A DNA stretch of 64,000 nt from Bradyrhizobium sp. CIAT3101 (lineage in GTDB: Bacteria; Pseudomonadota; Alphaproteobacteria; Rhizobiales; Xanthobacteraceae), in NCBI RefSeq assembly GCF_029714945.1, contig NZ_CP121634.1, forward strand, positions 1,075,001-1,139,000, written 5' to 3'. Positions 1 to 8,325 of the stretch are shown here, one piece after another. The notes beneath the pieces were generated by a model, which did not search any database, was not told the origin of the DNA, and saw only the letters and a program-made list of their open reading frames with translations. Numbering within the stretch: the first letter of the stretch is position 1; the number at the start of each line of letters is the position of its first letter. Both the position numbers and the translations under genes were made by a program.

Positions 1-441
1 GCCGTAGACATTGTGCTCCTTCAACAGGTCGTTGACGAGATCCTGTCCGCCGCCCCACAGCAACCACGAGATCTGCTGGCGCGTGTTCAGCCCGAACGGA
101 AGCGCCGTTGCAAACGTGAAGGCGGGATTCTTGCCCCAATAATAATAGAGCGCGGTATTGCCGATCTCGACGGTGCCGTTGGAGACGGCATCCAGCACCT
201 GCAAGCCCGGAACGATTTCGCCTGCAGCGAAGGGCTGGATCTGGAATTTGTTGTCGGTGATGTCGGCGACCTTCTTGCAGAAATATTCGCAGCCGCCATA
301 GAGCGTATCGAGCGCCTTCGGCCAGCTCGTGGCGTAACGCCACCTGACTTCGGGCGAGGACTGTGCGATCGCGGGCGCGGCGACCGCTGTGCTCGCAGCC
401 AGGCCGACGCCCGTGACTTTCAGGAATTCACGACGTTGCAT
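1..441 (-). CDS. TRAP transporter solute-binding protein (DctP/TakP type), C-terminus off window
   Basis: Periplasmic binding protein of a tripartite ATP-independent transporter, which would capture a carboxylate-like substrate. The 147 visible codons start at the ATG complementary to 439-441 and run off the left edge. The N-terminus begins MQRREFLK, followed by a hydrophobic stretch ending in APAIAQ, consistent with a Tat or Sec signal of about 27 residues. The mature part has WRYATSWPK and later FAAGEIVPG and VEIGNTALYYYWGKNP, typical of the DctP family that binds 2-oxo acids. The membrane subunits are not in the window. The family call is firm; the substrate is not known. Confidence 0.85.
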   Translation of the reverse strand, partial: MQRREFLKVTGVGLAASTAVAAPAIAQSSPEVRWRYATSWPKALDTLYGGCEYFCKKVADITDNKFQIQPFAAGEIVPGLQVLDAVSNGTVEIGNTALYYYWGKNPAFTFATALPFGLNTRQQISWLLWGGGQDLVNDLLKEHNVYG

Positions 442-732
442 GCGTACCCTCCGTGATGCCGATGCTTCGACCAGGGAACGATCTTGTTGTCGTTTTTTCT
501 TCGCCGAGCCCGACGTTGTTTGTTTGAGACTTGTGAGCGCTTCCGAAATGGCCCCTCTGGGGCTCTTGTTGTTGGAATTCCGATCATTGCGGTTCCCGAG
601 GCGAGGATGACCGGCCGCCCGGCGATAATCAAGCCTCATGCCTCGCTCGCATCTGCGAACACGGGCCTGACGCAAGTCGCAGCCTGGAGCGTCTGCTACG
701 CGAATAGGCAATAACAAAAGGGGAGAACGAGC

Positions 733-1833
733 ATGGCGGGCAAGAAAGTCGTGGTCGCCGGCGCAACGGGTCTCGTCGGCAACGCCGCCTTGCGACACTT
801 CGGCACAGCCGAGCCTTGCGAGGTCGTTGCCTTGTCGCGGCGTAAGCCGCGCGATCTCTACGGTGCGCGCCACGTGCCCGTCGATCTGACCAGTGAAGCC
901 GACTGCAGGCATGCCGCGGCCGAGCTGCAAGGCGCCACCCATCTCGTCTATGCCGCGCTTTACGAGGCGCCGCAGCTCGTCGACGGCTGGCGCGATCCGG
1001 AGCAGATCCGGACCAATGATCTGATGCTGCGCAATCTGATGGGCGCGCTCGAACCGGTCGCGCCTGATCTCAGGCACGTTGCCCTGTTGCAGGGCACCAA
1101 GGCCTATGGCGTCCACGTCCGTCCCCTGACGGTGCCGGCCCGCGAAGGCCGCTCGGAAATGTACGAGCAGCCGAATTTCTATTGGGCGCAGGAAAACTTT
1201 CTGCGCGAACTCCAAATGGGCAAGGCTCAAAAGGCGAAGGCCTGGCACTGGAGCATCTTGCGCCCCGTCCTGATCGTCGGCCTCGCCATGGGCGGCGCCA
1301 TGGATCTGATCCCGCCGCTCGGCGTCTACGCCGCGATGCTGCGCGAGCAGGGCAAGCCACTCGATTTCCCCGGCGGCGCCGCGCGGGTGTCGCAGGCCGT
1401 TGACGTCGATCTCCTCGCACGCGCGATCGCATGGTCCGGCGAGGCGAGGTCGGCGCGGAACGAAGCCTTCAACGTCACCAATGGCGACGTCTTCACCTGG
1501 GAGAACATCTGGCCCGCGGTCGCCGACGCGCTGGAGATGAAACCCGGCGAGCCGGTGCCGCTGTCGCTGGCGAAGGAGTTTCCGAATTGGGTCGCGCCGT
1601 GGGACGCGCTCAGGCGCCAGCACAATCTTGTGTCGCCAAGCCTTGCCGAATTCGTCGGCCTCTCGTTCCAGTACGCCGACTACAGCCTGCGCTACGGCCA
1701 GACCGCGTCAGGCCCGCCTTCGATCGTCTCGACCGTCAAGATCAACCGCGCCGGCTTCACCGAGATGATGGATACGGAAGACATGTTCCGGAAGTGGTTC
1801 AGGCAGGCGAAGCAGGAGCGGCTGTTGCCGTGA
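733..1833 (+). CDS. NAD(P)-dependent short-chain reductase, PRISE type
   Basis: A 366-residue Rossmann-fold reductase. The N-terminal motif GATGLVG (about residues 10-16) binds NAD(P). GTKAYG (about 120) and NFYWAQENFL (about 148) match the catalytic Lys and Tyr positions of the progesterone 5-beta-reductase / iridoid synthase (PRISE) family, which reduces enones; the bacterial substrate here is unknown. The start is supported by an aaaaggggag ribosome site. It stands alone on the plus strand, with a double-glycine peptide downstream. A fragment of a second copy lies at 2221-2313. Confidence 0.85.
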   Translation: MAGKKVVVAGATGLVGNAALRHFGTAEPCEVVALSRRKPRDLYGARHVPVDLTSEADCRHAAAELQGATHLVYAALYEAPQLVDGWRDPEQIRTNDLMLRNLMGALEPVAPDLRHVALLQGTKAYGVHVRPLTVPAREGRSEMYEQPNFYWAQENFLRELQMGKAQKAKAWHWSILRPVLIVGLAMGGAMDLIPPLGVYAAMLREQGKPLDFPGGAARVSQAVDVDLLARAIAWSGEARSARNEAFNVTNGDVFTWENIWPAVADALEMKPGEPVPLSLAKEFPNWVAPWDALRRQHNLVSPSLAEFVGLSFQYADYSLRYGQTASGPPSIVSTVKINRAGFTEMMDTEDMFRKWFRQAKQERLLP

Positions 1834-2007
1834 GTGACGTTCGAGCGATTGCCGCGAAGGTGGCGCGCTCTCTCCTCCCACGCGCTTATGGGCGGGCGCC
1901 CCCCAAATCAGACACTTTGTGATGGCCGTCACATACAGATGAGAGCGGTGATGCGAAATGTGGTCGCATCGGTGTCGGACAATCGCGCCAACTCAAGGAG
2001 ACGTGTG

Positions 2008-2196
2008 ATGACTGATGCAATCAATATGAGGGATCAGATCAATGCGCAGAGCGACGTTCTTGGCGAGCGCGAGCTCGACTGCGTGAGCGGCGGGATCAAG
2101 GGCGCACTCGAGGCCGTGTGCAGAAACGACAGAGCACAAAGCGACCAGGCCCAAATGTTCCAACAGATCCTGCAGCAATTGACCCAAGGGCAGTGA
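2008..2196 (+). CDS. Small peptide with double-glycine leader (bacteriocin-like)
   Basis: A 62-residue peptide with an excellent ribosome site (aaggag, 7 nt upstream of the ATG). An acidic leader ends in RELDCVSGG (about residues 21-29), the double-glycine type processed by peptidase-containing ABC exporters. The remaining 33 residues contain one Cys and are Gln-rich toward the end (QILQQLTQGQ). Such peptides serve as bacteriocins or signals in other bacteria; that role here is inference. No exporter, immunity protein or maturase is visible nearby, so any export machinery would be encoded elsewhere. Longer in-frame starts upstream lack a ribosome site. Confidence 0.65.
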   Translation: MTDAINMRDQINAQSDVLGERELDCVSGGIKGALEAVCRNDRAQSDQAQMFQQILQQLTQGQ

Positions 2197-2220
2197 GCCC
2201 ACCGGGGGCAGGCCGAATTG

Positions 2221-2313
2221 GCGCGTAGCGAAGCCTTCAACATCACCAATCGCGATGTCGGCCTTACCGATTTCGTCGGCCTCTCATTCTTGTTGCGCTG
2301 CAGAATCGGCTGA
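2221..2313 (+). pseudogene. Remnant of a second PRISE-type reductase gene
   Basis: An open 30-codon stretch reads ARSEAFNITNRDV and then TDFVGLSF. These match two separate segments of the reductase at 733-1833 (ARNEAFNVTNGDV and AEFVGLSF), joined with the roughly 50 residues between them deleted. It is therefore a decayed partial duplicate rather than a gene. Confidence 0.7.
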
Positions 2314-2391
2314 TGCCGCTGCCGGCCTGCGCTGCTCGGGCTGCCCGGGGCCCAAATTGAAAAAATCCAATGCCCGGGGCATGCTCGGCCC

Positions 2392-4056
2392 ATGATTTCA
2401 ATTTTGATCCTTGTGGCGGCCATCGCCGCGATTGCCCTGATGGAACGGAGCGTTGAGCATCTGCCGTTTGCGGTCGCAGCGCTTCTCCTCAACGCTGCGC
2501 TGCTGCTGGTGATTCTTGCCGATCTCGAGCGCGCGGTCCTGCTGTCCGGCATGCTGGCGGTGGCGATCGCCGGCATCTCAATCGTCAAATTCAATCACAG
2601 CGCGCTCAAGCTGACCGTTTCCGATCTGCCGCTGGCGTTTGCCGGCACAGTCCCGTTCTTCGTGCTGCAATATCCGCGCATGATGCTGGGTGTTCTGGCG
2701 GGAAGCGCGCTGTTCGCCTTTGCTGCGAGCGCGGTTCTGCTCTATGCGGCTGGATCTCCCGTGTCGATCGCGTTTCGAATTCTCTTGTTCGCCTTGGCGC
2801 TGGTTGGCTTTGCAATGGCTTCCGTGTCGAAGGGCGCCACCCTTTTGCGGCAGACGCTGACGCAGGGGCGGTGCTTCTACGCGACCTTCATGGCCTCGCT
2901 GGTTGATCCCGCTTGCTGGCGACAGTTCGGCGGGTTGGCTCTGAGCGATATCGCCAACGAACCGCTGCCATTGAGGGAGGCCACGCCCGCGCGCTCGGCC
3001 TGTTCTCCCGACATCATCGTCATCCAGCACGAGTCTGTGTTCGACCCGCGCATTTTCGGGTTGCCAGTCGAGCCGGCCGTCGAAGCCTTCCTGTCTCCGC
3101 CAGATGGCGAGTTTGGGCGCCTGAACGTCGACATCTTTGGTGGAGGTTCGTGGCAATCCGAATTCAGCCTGCTCACCGGTCTTTCAAGTGCGAGCTTCGG
3201 CTCGAGCGCCTACTATCTCTTCAAGAAGGGCGCCGGCCGGTTTCACAGCAGCCTGCCGCGTTCGTTGGCGTCGCTCGGCTACAAGACGACGCTCATATCC
3301 AGCTGTCGCCGCGGGTTTCTCAGTTACGACAAATTCTACGGCTCGATCGGTATCGACGAGCGCATCTTCGTCGACGAGCTTCCGCCGCCGTTCGATGCCG
3401 GGCGCTTCGAGGCGACAAATTCCGATGCGATGTTCCTGGATGCGGTCATCGATGCGCATGCCAGGGGGATCGCCAGCGACCCGACACCGAGATTTCTCTA
3501 TGCGCTGACCAACTTCAATCACGGTCCGCATGATCGGCAGCTCGTGCCATCAGGTCAATTCGAGAGGGAGCGCGCCTTTGCCATGGCGAGCCTCCCCGAT
3601 GCCGGATACGTCGAGTACTACACGCGACTGGCGGAGACCGCGTCTGCCTGGCAAACGCTCAGAGCGAAGCTCGCAAGCAGTTTCCCTGAACGGCCTGTTC
3701 TCATCGTGCATTACGGGGATCATCAACCCGTGTTGACGAAGCAGATCGATCGACATCTGAAACGACCGTGTGACGGGCGGCGCCCGTTTGGCACGTTCTA
3801 TGCGATAGAAGCCCTGAACATCCCCCATTTCAGCCCCGGAAGGGGCGCCGACCTCGACATCGCCTTTCTCGGAACTGTCGCCTTGCAACGGGCGGGTATT
3901 GCGCTCGACCCGATATTCGCCACGCGCGCGAGCCTGCTTGATGATTGCAGGGAAGCCTATTTCGCGTCGTCTTCCGAACGGAAACGTCGCTTCCATCGCA
4001 CGCTGGTGGATCTCGGCCTGATCGACCTGATGCCAAACGCCAGGCAGGCGCGCTAG
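2392..4056 (+). CDS. Membrane-anchored sulfatase / LTA-synthase-like phosphotransferase
   Basis: A 554-residue protein with about five hydrophobic N-terminal segments (residues 1-150) followed by an alkaline-phosphatase-superfamily domain facing the periplasm. DIIVIQHES (about 204) supplies a metal-binding segment. FGGGSWQSEFSLLTG (about 250) is the nucleophile loop; in LtaS/OpgB relatives this usually reads GGGT, so Ser appears to replace the catalytic Thr. HYGDHQP (about 445) supplies further metal ligands. Relatives transfer phosphoglycerol or phosphoethanolamine to envelope glycans; the substrate here is unknown. A fragment matching its last 20 or so codons recurs at 7617-7697. Confidence 0.75.
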   Translation: MISILILVAAIAAIALMERSVEHLPFAVAALLLNAALLLVILADLERAVLLSGMLAVAIAGISIVKFNHSALKLTVSDLPLAFAGTVPFFVLQYPRMMLGVLAGSALFAFAASAVLLYAAGSPVSIAFRILLFALALVGFAMASVSKGATLLRQTLTQGRCFYATFMASLVDPACWRQFGGLALSDIANEPLPLREATPARSACSPDIIVIQHESVFDPRIFGLPVEPAVEAFLSPPDGEFGRLNVDIFGGGSWQSEFSLLTGLSSASFGSSAYYLFKKGAGRFHSSLPRSLASLGYKTTLISSCRRGFLSYDKFYGSIGIDERIFVDELPPPFDAGRFEATNSDAMFLDAVIDAHARGIASDPTPRFLYALTNFNHGPHDRQLVPSGQFERERAFAMASLPDAGYVEYYTRLAETASAWQTLRAKLASSFPERPVLIVHYGDHQPVLTKQIDRHLKRPCDGRRPFGTFYAIEALNIPHFSPGRGADLDIAFLGTVALQRAGIALDPIFATRASLLDDCREAYFASSSERKRRFHRTLVDLGLIDLMPNARQAR

Positions 4057-4302
4057 CTCGGAGCACCCGCCGCGACGTGGCACGGGGGCTTCTGGTCATA
4101 GCCGATCGGCGTCGTTGCACCTCGTCCGAGGAGGTCCGTTCATTGCGCGGAGCAGACCCGATCTGCTCAACCTGAATCCTTCGCAGTTCGACCCCTAGCC
4201 CACGTGAACAATCCCTATCAATCATCGCCTCAGCGCCCTGACCCAGTCCGATCAAAGCTGCTATGGTTCAGAAACTGGGCGCGACAAGTTCTCGGTGGTC
4301 AT

Positions 4303-5274
4303 ATGCAGCGGCGTCAGTTTATAGGGCTGATTGGCGGGGCAGCGGCCTGGTCGCTTGCTTCGCACGCGCAGGAACGAGGTCGTATCTACCGTCTCGGCAT
4401 AATGACAGCATCGCTGAAAAAGGGTGAGCCGCCCATCGTAGCATTCTTCGACGAGCTTCAGATGTCCGGTTTTATCGAAGGAAAAAATCTGAAGGTTGAT
4501 GGTGGCGCTTATGGTCCGCGAAACGAACAGCTTCCAGAAATCGTTGCAGCGATAGCCAAATCTCCTCCCGACGTGATTTGGTGTTCCACAGAGGCCCAGA
4601 TGCGCGTAACGCATGCAGCAGTCCGCGATGTTCCAATTGTCGGCCTCACCACTGACATGGTTGCGACCGGGCTGGTAAAGTCGCTCGCAAGTCCCGGCGG
4701 CAACATCACTGGCATCAGCCTTCTCTCGCCTGAACTCGACAGCAAGCGGCAGGATATTCTCATTGACGCGGTGCCCGGGGCCCGCCGGATGGCAGCCCTG
4801 GCAGACGGGAACGCCACCACCCCGTCGCAACTCGACTCACTTCGAGATGCAACCAGCGCCCGTGGCATTGAGCTGGTCATCTTCACGGTGCGCATGACCG
4901 AGGACATCCTGACGGTGATGAACGAAATCAAAACGTCCAACGTTGCAGCGATTAACGTGTTGGGATCGCCTCTGCTGTTTGCCAATCGCCGCCTTATTAT
5001 CGAACGGTCCGCCGTTTTACGGCTACCGACCATCTTCGAGTGGCCTGAAATGGCGGAGGAGGGAGGCTTAATAGGATATGGCGCTCGCGCTTCCAGCATC
5101 TTCCGTCAAGGAGCACGGATGGTTGTCAAAGTTCTTCGTGGCGTCAAACCAGCTGACATTCCGGTCGAACAGCCGACCAATTTCGAGCTAGTAATCAATC
5201 TCAAGACGGCACAAGCAATTGGCCACGAAGTTCCGGCCGCGTTGGTCCTTCGTGCTGATCAGGTCATCGAATGA
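4303..5274 (+). CDS. ABC transporter substrate-binding protein (ABC_sub_bind family)
   Basis: A 323-residue periplasmic binding protein of the TrpX-like family, very abundant in Bradyrhizobium. The start MQRRQFIGLIGGAAAW with the signal end SHAQ is characteristic, so I prefer 4303 over the in-frame start at 4204. The mature domain has the usual YRLGIMT start, a FFDELQMSGFIEGKN segment and the C-terminal motif YGARASSIFRQGA. No permease or ATPase is adjacent, which is common for this family. The ligand is unknown. Confidence 0.85.
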   Translation: MQRRQFIGLIGGAAAWSLASHAQERGRIYRLGIMTASLKKGEPPIVAFFDELQMSGFIEGKNLKVDGGAYGPRNEQLPEIVAAIAKSPPDVIWCSTEAQMRVTHAAVRDVPIVGLTTDMVATGLVKSLASPGGNITGISLLSPELDSKRQDILIDAVPGARRMAALADGNATTPSQLDSLRDATSARGIELVIFTVRMTEDILTVMNEIKTSNVAAINVLGSPLLFANRRLIIERSAVLRLPTIFEWPEMAEEGGLIGYGARASSIFRQGARMVVKVLRGVKPADIPVEQPTNFELVINLKTAQAIGHEVPAALVLRADQVIE

Positions 5275-5445
5275 GAAGTGCGACTTCCGTTGTTGGACCC
5301 GAAGCTGACTATCTGTTTCAACGCCCTGACGTCGGCTTTCGAGGCACGAACGGACCCATGGACGAATATCGCCGCGACGCCCCGTCGCGATCCGGAAATA
5401 GCATGGGGCCCGCAATCCGCGAGCCCCGTCGTGCGCTCGGCAATG

Positions 5446-7242
5446 TCAGGCCTTGTGATGGACAGTCTGCAGGCCGTAGACCGGCGTCGGGATGCCTTCT
5501 TGGCGCGCCTTCAGCTGCAGGGCAAGGAATTGCGAGTAATGGCGCGACTGATGCAGGTTGCCGCCGTGGAACCACAGGCCTTCCTGCTGTGTCGGCTTCC
5601 ACATGTTACGCTGCTCACCTTCCCATGGGCCGGGGTCCTTCGTCGTATTCGAGCCGAGGCCCCAGACTTTGCCAACCTTGTCGGCCGTCTCTGGACTCAC
5701 GAGATCGGCGACGAAGCCGTTCATCGAACTATAGCCGGTGGCATAGACGATCACGTCCGCCGGCAATTCCTTGCCACTGTCGAGCCTGACGCCGTTGGGC
5801 GTGATTTCCTCCACCTGTCCCGCGAACAGTTTGATCTTGCCGTCGATGATGAGCTGTGAGGCGCCGACGTCGATGTAATAGCCCGAACCGCGGCGCAGAT
5901 ACTTCATGAACAGCCCGGATTCGTCGTCACCGAAGTCGAGCCTGAAGCCGGCCTTTTCCAGCCCGGCATAGAAAGCGGCGTCATCCTGGCGGATCTTGTC
6001 GTAGACCGGCTTCTGAAACTGATTCAAGATCCGGTAGGGCAGTGAAGCGAAGATCAGATCGGCCTTTGCCGTGGTCATTCCGCCGCGGACGGCACGTTCG
6101 GAATAGAGATCACCGAGGGTCGCCATCAGCGAGTCCGAGCGCACAATGTGAGTGGTCGAGCGCTGGACCATCGTGACGTCGACGCCGGCCTCGTACAACG
6201 CGGCGCAGATGTCGTGGGCCGAATTGTTCGAGCCGATCACCACCACCTTCTTGCCTTTGTAGCCGCCGGAGCCGGGATGGCGCGAGGAATGGTGCTGCTC
6301 GCCTTTGAACGCTTCCATGCCTTTGATCTTCGGCATGTTTGGCTTGGCCGACATGCCGGTCGCGAACACAAGCTGCTTGGGCCGCAGAGTGATCTCCTTG
6401 CCGTCGCGTTCGACGATGACGGTCCATTCCTTCTTGGCGTCGTCCCAACTGGCGCGTTTGGCCGTGGTGTTCGTCCAGTAGTTCAGCTCCATGACCTTGG
6501 TGTACATTTCCAGCCAGTCGCCGATCTTGTCCTTGGGCGAGAACACGGGCCAGTTCTTCGGGAAATCGATGTAGGGCAAGTGATCGTACCAGACGGGGTC
6601 GTGCAGGCAGAGCGACTTGTAGCGGTTGCGCCAGGAGTCGCCGGCGCGTGCGTTCTTTTCGACGATGATCGAGGGTACACCGAGCTGGCGCAGCCGCGCC
6701 CCGAGCGCAATGCCGCCCTGTCCGCCGCCAATGACAAGCACGTAGGGCTGGGTCTTGAATCCGAGTTCTTCAACCTCCTCGTCGCGCAGCTCCTTCCAAC
6801 TCTTGGAGCCGGGATTGACGCCGTGCCTGGCGCCAAGCGGCCGGGTGAAGCCCGCCTTTTCCTCATGGCCCTTGAGTTCGACGATCGTGGTCAAAAGCGT
6901 CCAGATCTGGCCGTTCTGCAAGCGCAGGAGTCCATATCCACGCGCGACCTCGGTCTCGAATGAGATCCAGGACTCCGTCACGCCGTCAGCCTCGGTCGGC
7001 GTTTCACCTTCGGCGATTTTCCAGTTGCGTGGCTTCACATGCGCGAGGCAATGCGCGAGCATGTCGCGAACCTGATCGCGGCCTTCCATGGTCTTGATGT
7101 TCCAGGTGAAGGCAACGAGGTCGCGCCAGTAGCATTCCGGCGCGAACATTCCGACGGCGGCGTCGAGATCGCCCGCCGCAAGCGCGGCATCAAACTTGTC
7201 GAGGAAAGCCTGGACGCGCGCGCTTAGGGTGGTGTCGAGCAT
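5446..7242 (-). CDS. Flavin-containing monooxygenase with N-terminal NTF2/SnoaL-like domain
   Basis: A 598-residue fusion. Residues 1 to about 130 form an NTF2-like fold (FAPECYWRDLVAFTW). The rest is an FAD/NAD(P)H monooxygenase with the FAD motif GGGQGG (about 167), an FxGxxxHSS-type motif (FKGEQHHSS) and a second dinucleotide motif GSNNSAHD (about 345). Homologues hydroxylate ketones or heteroatoms; the substrate is unknown. The start at 7242 has a gggagga ribosome site 7 nt upstream, better than the in-frame ATG at 7269. It is transcribed toward the ABC solute-binding gene with no operon partner. Confidence 0.85.
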   Translation of the reverse strand: MLDTTLSARVQAFLDKFDAALAAGDLDAAVGMFAPECYWRDLVAFTWNIKTMEGRDQVRDMLAHCLAHVKPRNWKIAEGETPTEADGVTESWISFETEVARGYGLLRLQNGQIWTLLTTIVELKGHEEKAGFTRPLGARHGVNPGSKSWKELRDEEVEELGFKTQPYVLVIGGGQGGIALGARLRQLGVPSIIVEKNARAGDSWRNRYKSLCLHDPVWYDHLPYIDFPKNWPVFSPKDKIGDWLEMYTKVMELNYWTNTTAKRASWDDAKKEWTVIVERDGKEITLRPKQLVFATGMSAKPNMPKIKGMEAFKGEQHHSSRHPGSGGYKGKKVVVIGSNNSAHDICAALYEAGVDVTMVQRSTTHIVRSDSLMATLGDLYSERAVRGGMTTAKADLIFASLPYRILNQFQKPVYDKIRQDDAAFYAGLEKAGFRLDFGDDESGLFMKYLRRGSGYYIDVGASQLIIDGKIKLFAGQVEEITPNGVRLDSGKELPADVIVYATGYSSMNGFVADLVSPETADKVGKVWGLGSNTTKDPGPWEGEQRNMWKPTQQEGLWFHGGNLHQSRHYSQFLALQLKARQEGIPTPVYGLQTVHHKA

Positions 7243-7616
7243 TACGTCCTCCCAAATGTCGTTTTGCAATTTTTCTGCGCAGGCAACGTAAGCTTATCCC
7301 AACCATCGCGGGAATCCAGACTTGCACGGCAGGGTTCCCGGCCGGGCTTCAGCGCCTCTCGGCTCTCACCTGCAACAACGCCGCTTTGCCCATCGACGAG
7401 GTGGGGCTGCCGAGCGTTCTATTTGCTGCGCTGCATGCGTCTGGAGGTGGCCCTCAACGGACCTGCTGCCATGTCCGGTTCGAGTCCGCAAAGCACCGGG
7501 CGCAATCGCATGTGAGGCGCGCACTCAGTTCGTTCCAATAGGCCATATCCGATTGCGCTGGCAAAGCATCGGTAAGCGGACATAGCTGAAGCGACGTCAT
7601 GATGCATCCACGCTCA
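7243..7616. other. Intergenic region without a recognisable gene
   Basis: Several short open frames overlap on both strands here, but none has a ribosome site or recognisable family sequence. The region lies just upstream of the fossil 3-prime end at 7617-7697. Confidence 0.5.
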
Positions 7617-7697
7617 TTCCGCCTTCGGGAACGCCGCTTCCATCGCACGCTCGTGGATCTGGGCTTGATAGACCTGATGCCCAGACGAGCTCGCTAG
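7617..7697 (+). pseudogene. Fossil 3-prime end of a second sulfatase-like gene
   Basis: The frame reads ERRFHRTLVDLGLIDLMP and then a stop after RRAR. It is nearly identical to the C-terminus of the protein at 2392-4056 (KRRFHRTLVDLGLIDLMP, ending NARQAR). Nucleotide similarity continues past the stop into the ccgcgacgtg sequence. Nothing of the rest of the gene is visible upstream. Confidence 0.75.
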
Positions 7698-7769
7698 CCC
7701 GATGCGCTCTGCCGCGACGTGAGCTAATGAACGTGGGCGATCGGGACCGCGCTGACTTGCCTAGTGAAG

Positions 7770-7794
7770 GGAACTCAGGCTTCTTAAGGGCGTT
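7770..7794 (+). promoter_or_regulatory. EcfG-type promoter GGAAC-N16-CGTT
   Basis: GGAAC at 7770-7774 and CGTT at 7791-7794 are separated by exactly 16 nt, the published consensus of the alphaproteobacterial general stress sigma factor. Transcription would start near 7801, about 105 nt before the receiver-domain gene. The sigma factor itself is encoded at 34337-34885. Confidence 0.7.
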
Positions 7795-7906
7795 TCAGTG
7801 AATCTCTCTTGTGAGGATTGGTAAATCTCGGGCGGTTCATTTGATGACCGGCTCTATTAGGGGCACCAACGTTTTCTTTCGATACCATTTCAAGTGAGGA
7901 TTGCCT

Positions 7907-8311
7907 GTGACTGCGCGTCGCATTCTGATCGTCGAGGACGAAATGATGATTGCGATGATGATCGAGGATTTTCTGGCGGACCTTGGATGGGACGTCGTGG
8001 GAGTGGCCAGCACGCTGGATCGGGCGCTCGCAATGGCCCGGGATGCCGCCATCGATGCTGCCTTGCTCGATGTGAATCTGAATGGCCAGGACACCTATCC
8101 CGCGGCTGACATTCTAAGCGAGCGTCAAATTCCATTCGTGTTTGCGACAGGCTACGGCGCACAGGGCATTGCCGATCGTTTTCGGCACGTGCCGGCGCTG
8201 ACGAAACCCTACCAGCTTGACGAACTGGATGGTGCACTGCACCGGGCGATGGCGCCTACAAGCGGTCTCGACGGCCCATCGCCGGGCAAAGCGGACTCGC
8301 CCGGCGGCTAA
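7907..8311 (+). CDS. Single-domain response regulator
   Basis: A receiver domain of about 134 residues with no output domain. Visible are the acidic pair in IVEDE, the phospho-acceptor Asp in LLDVNLNG (about 55), Thr in FATGY and Lys in LTKPY. I place the start at the GTG with gagga 6 nt upstream; a TTG two codons earlier is possible. It converges on the HWE kinase gene (14 nt between stops) and has its own EcfG-type promoter. It may be the phosphate sink or partner of that kinase, which is an inference from position. Confidence 0.85.
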   Translation: MTARRILIVEDEMMIAMMIEDFLADLGWDVVGVASTLDRALAMARDAAIDAALLDVNLNGQDTYPAADILSERQIPFVFATGYGAQGIADRFRHVPALTKPYQLDELDGALHRAMAPTSGLDGPSPGKADSPGG

Positions 8312-8325
8312 ATCGTCCTGCAGGC

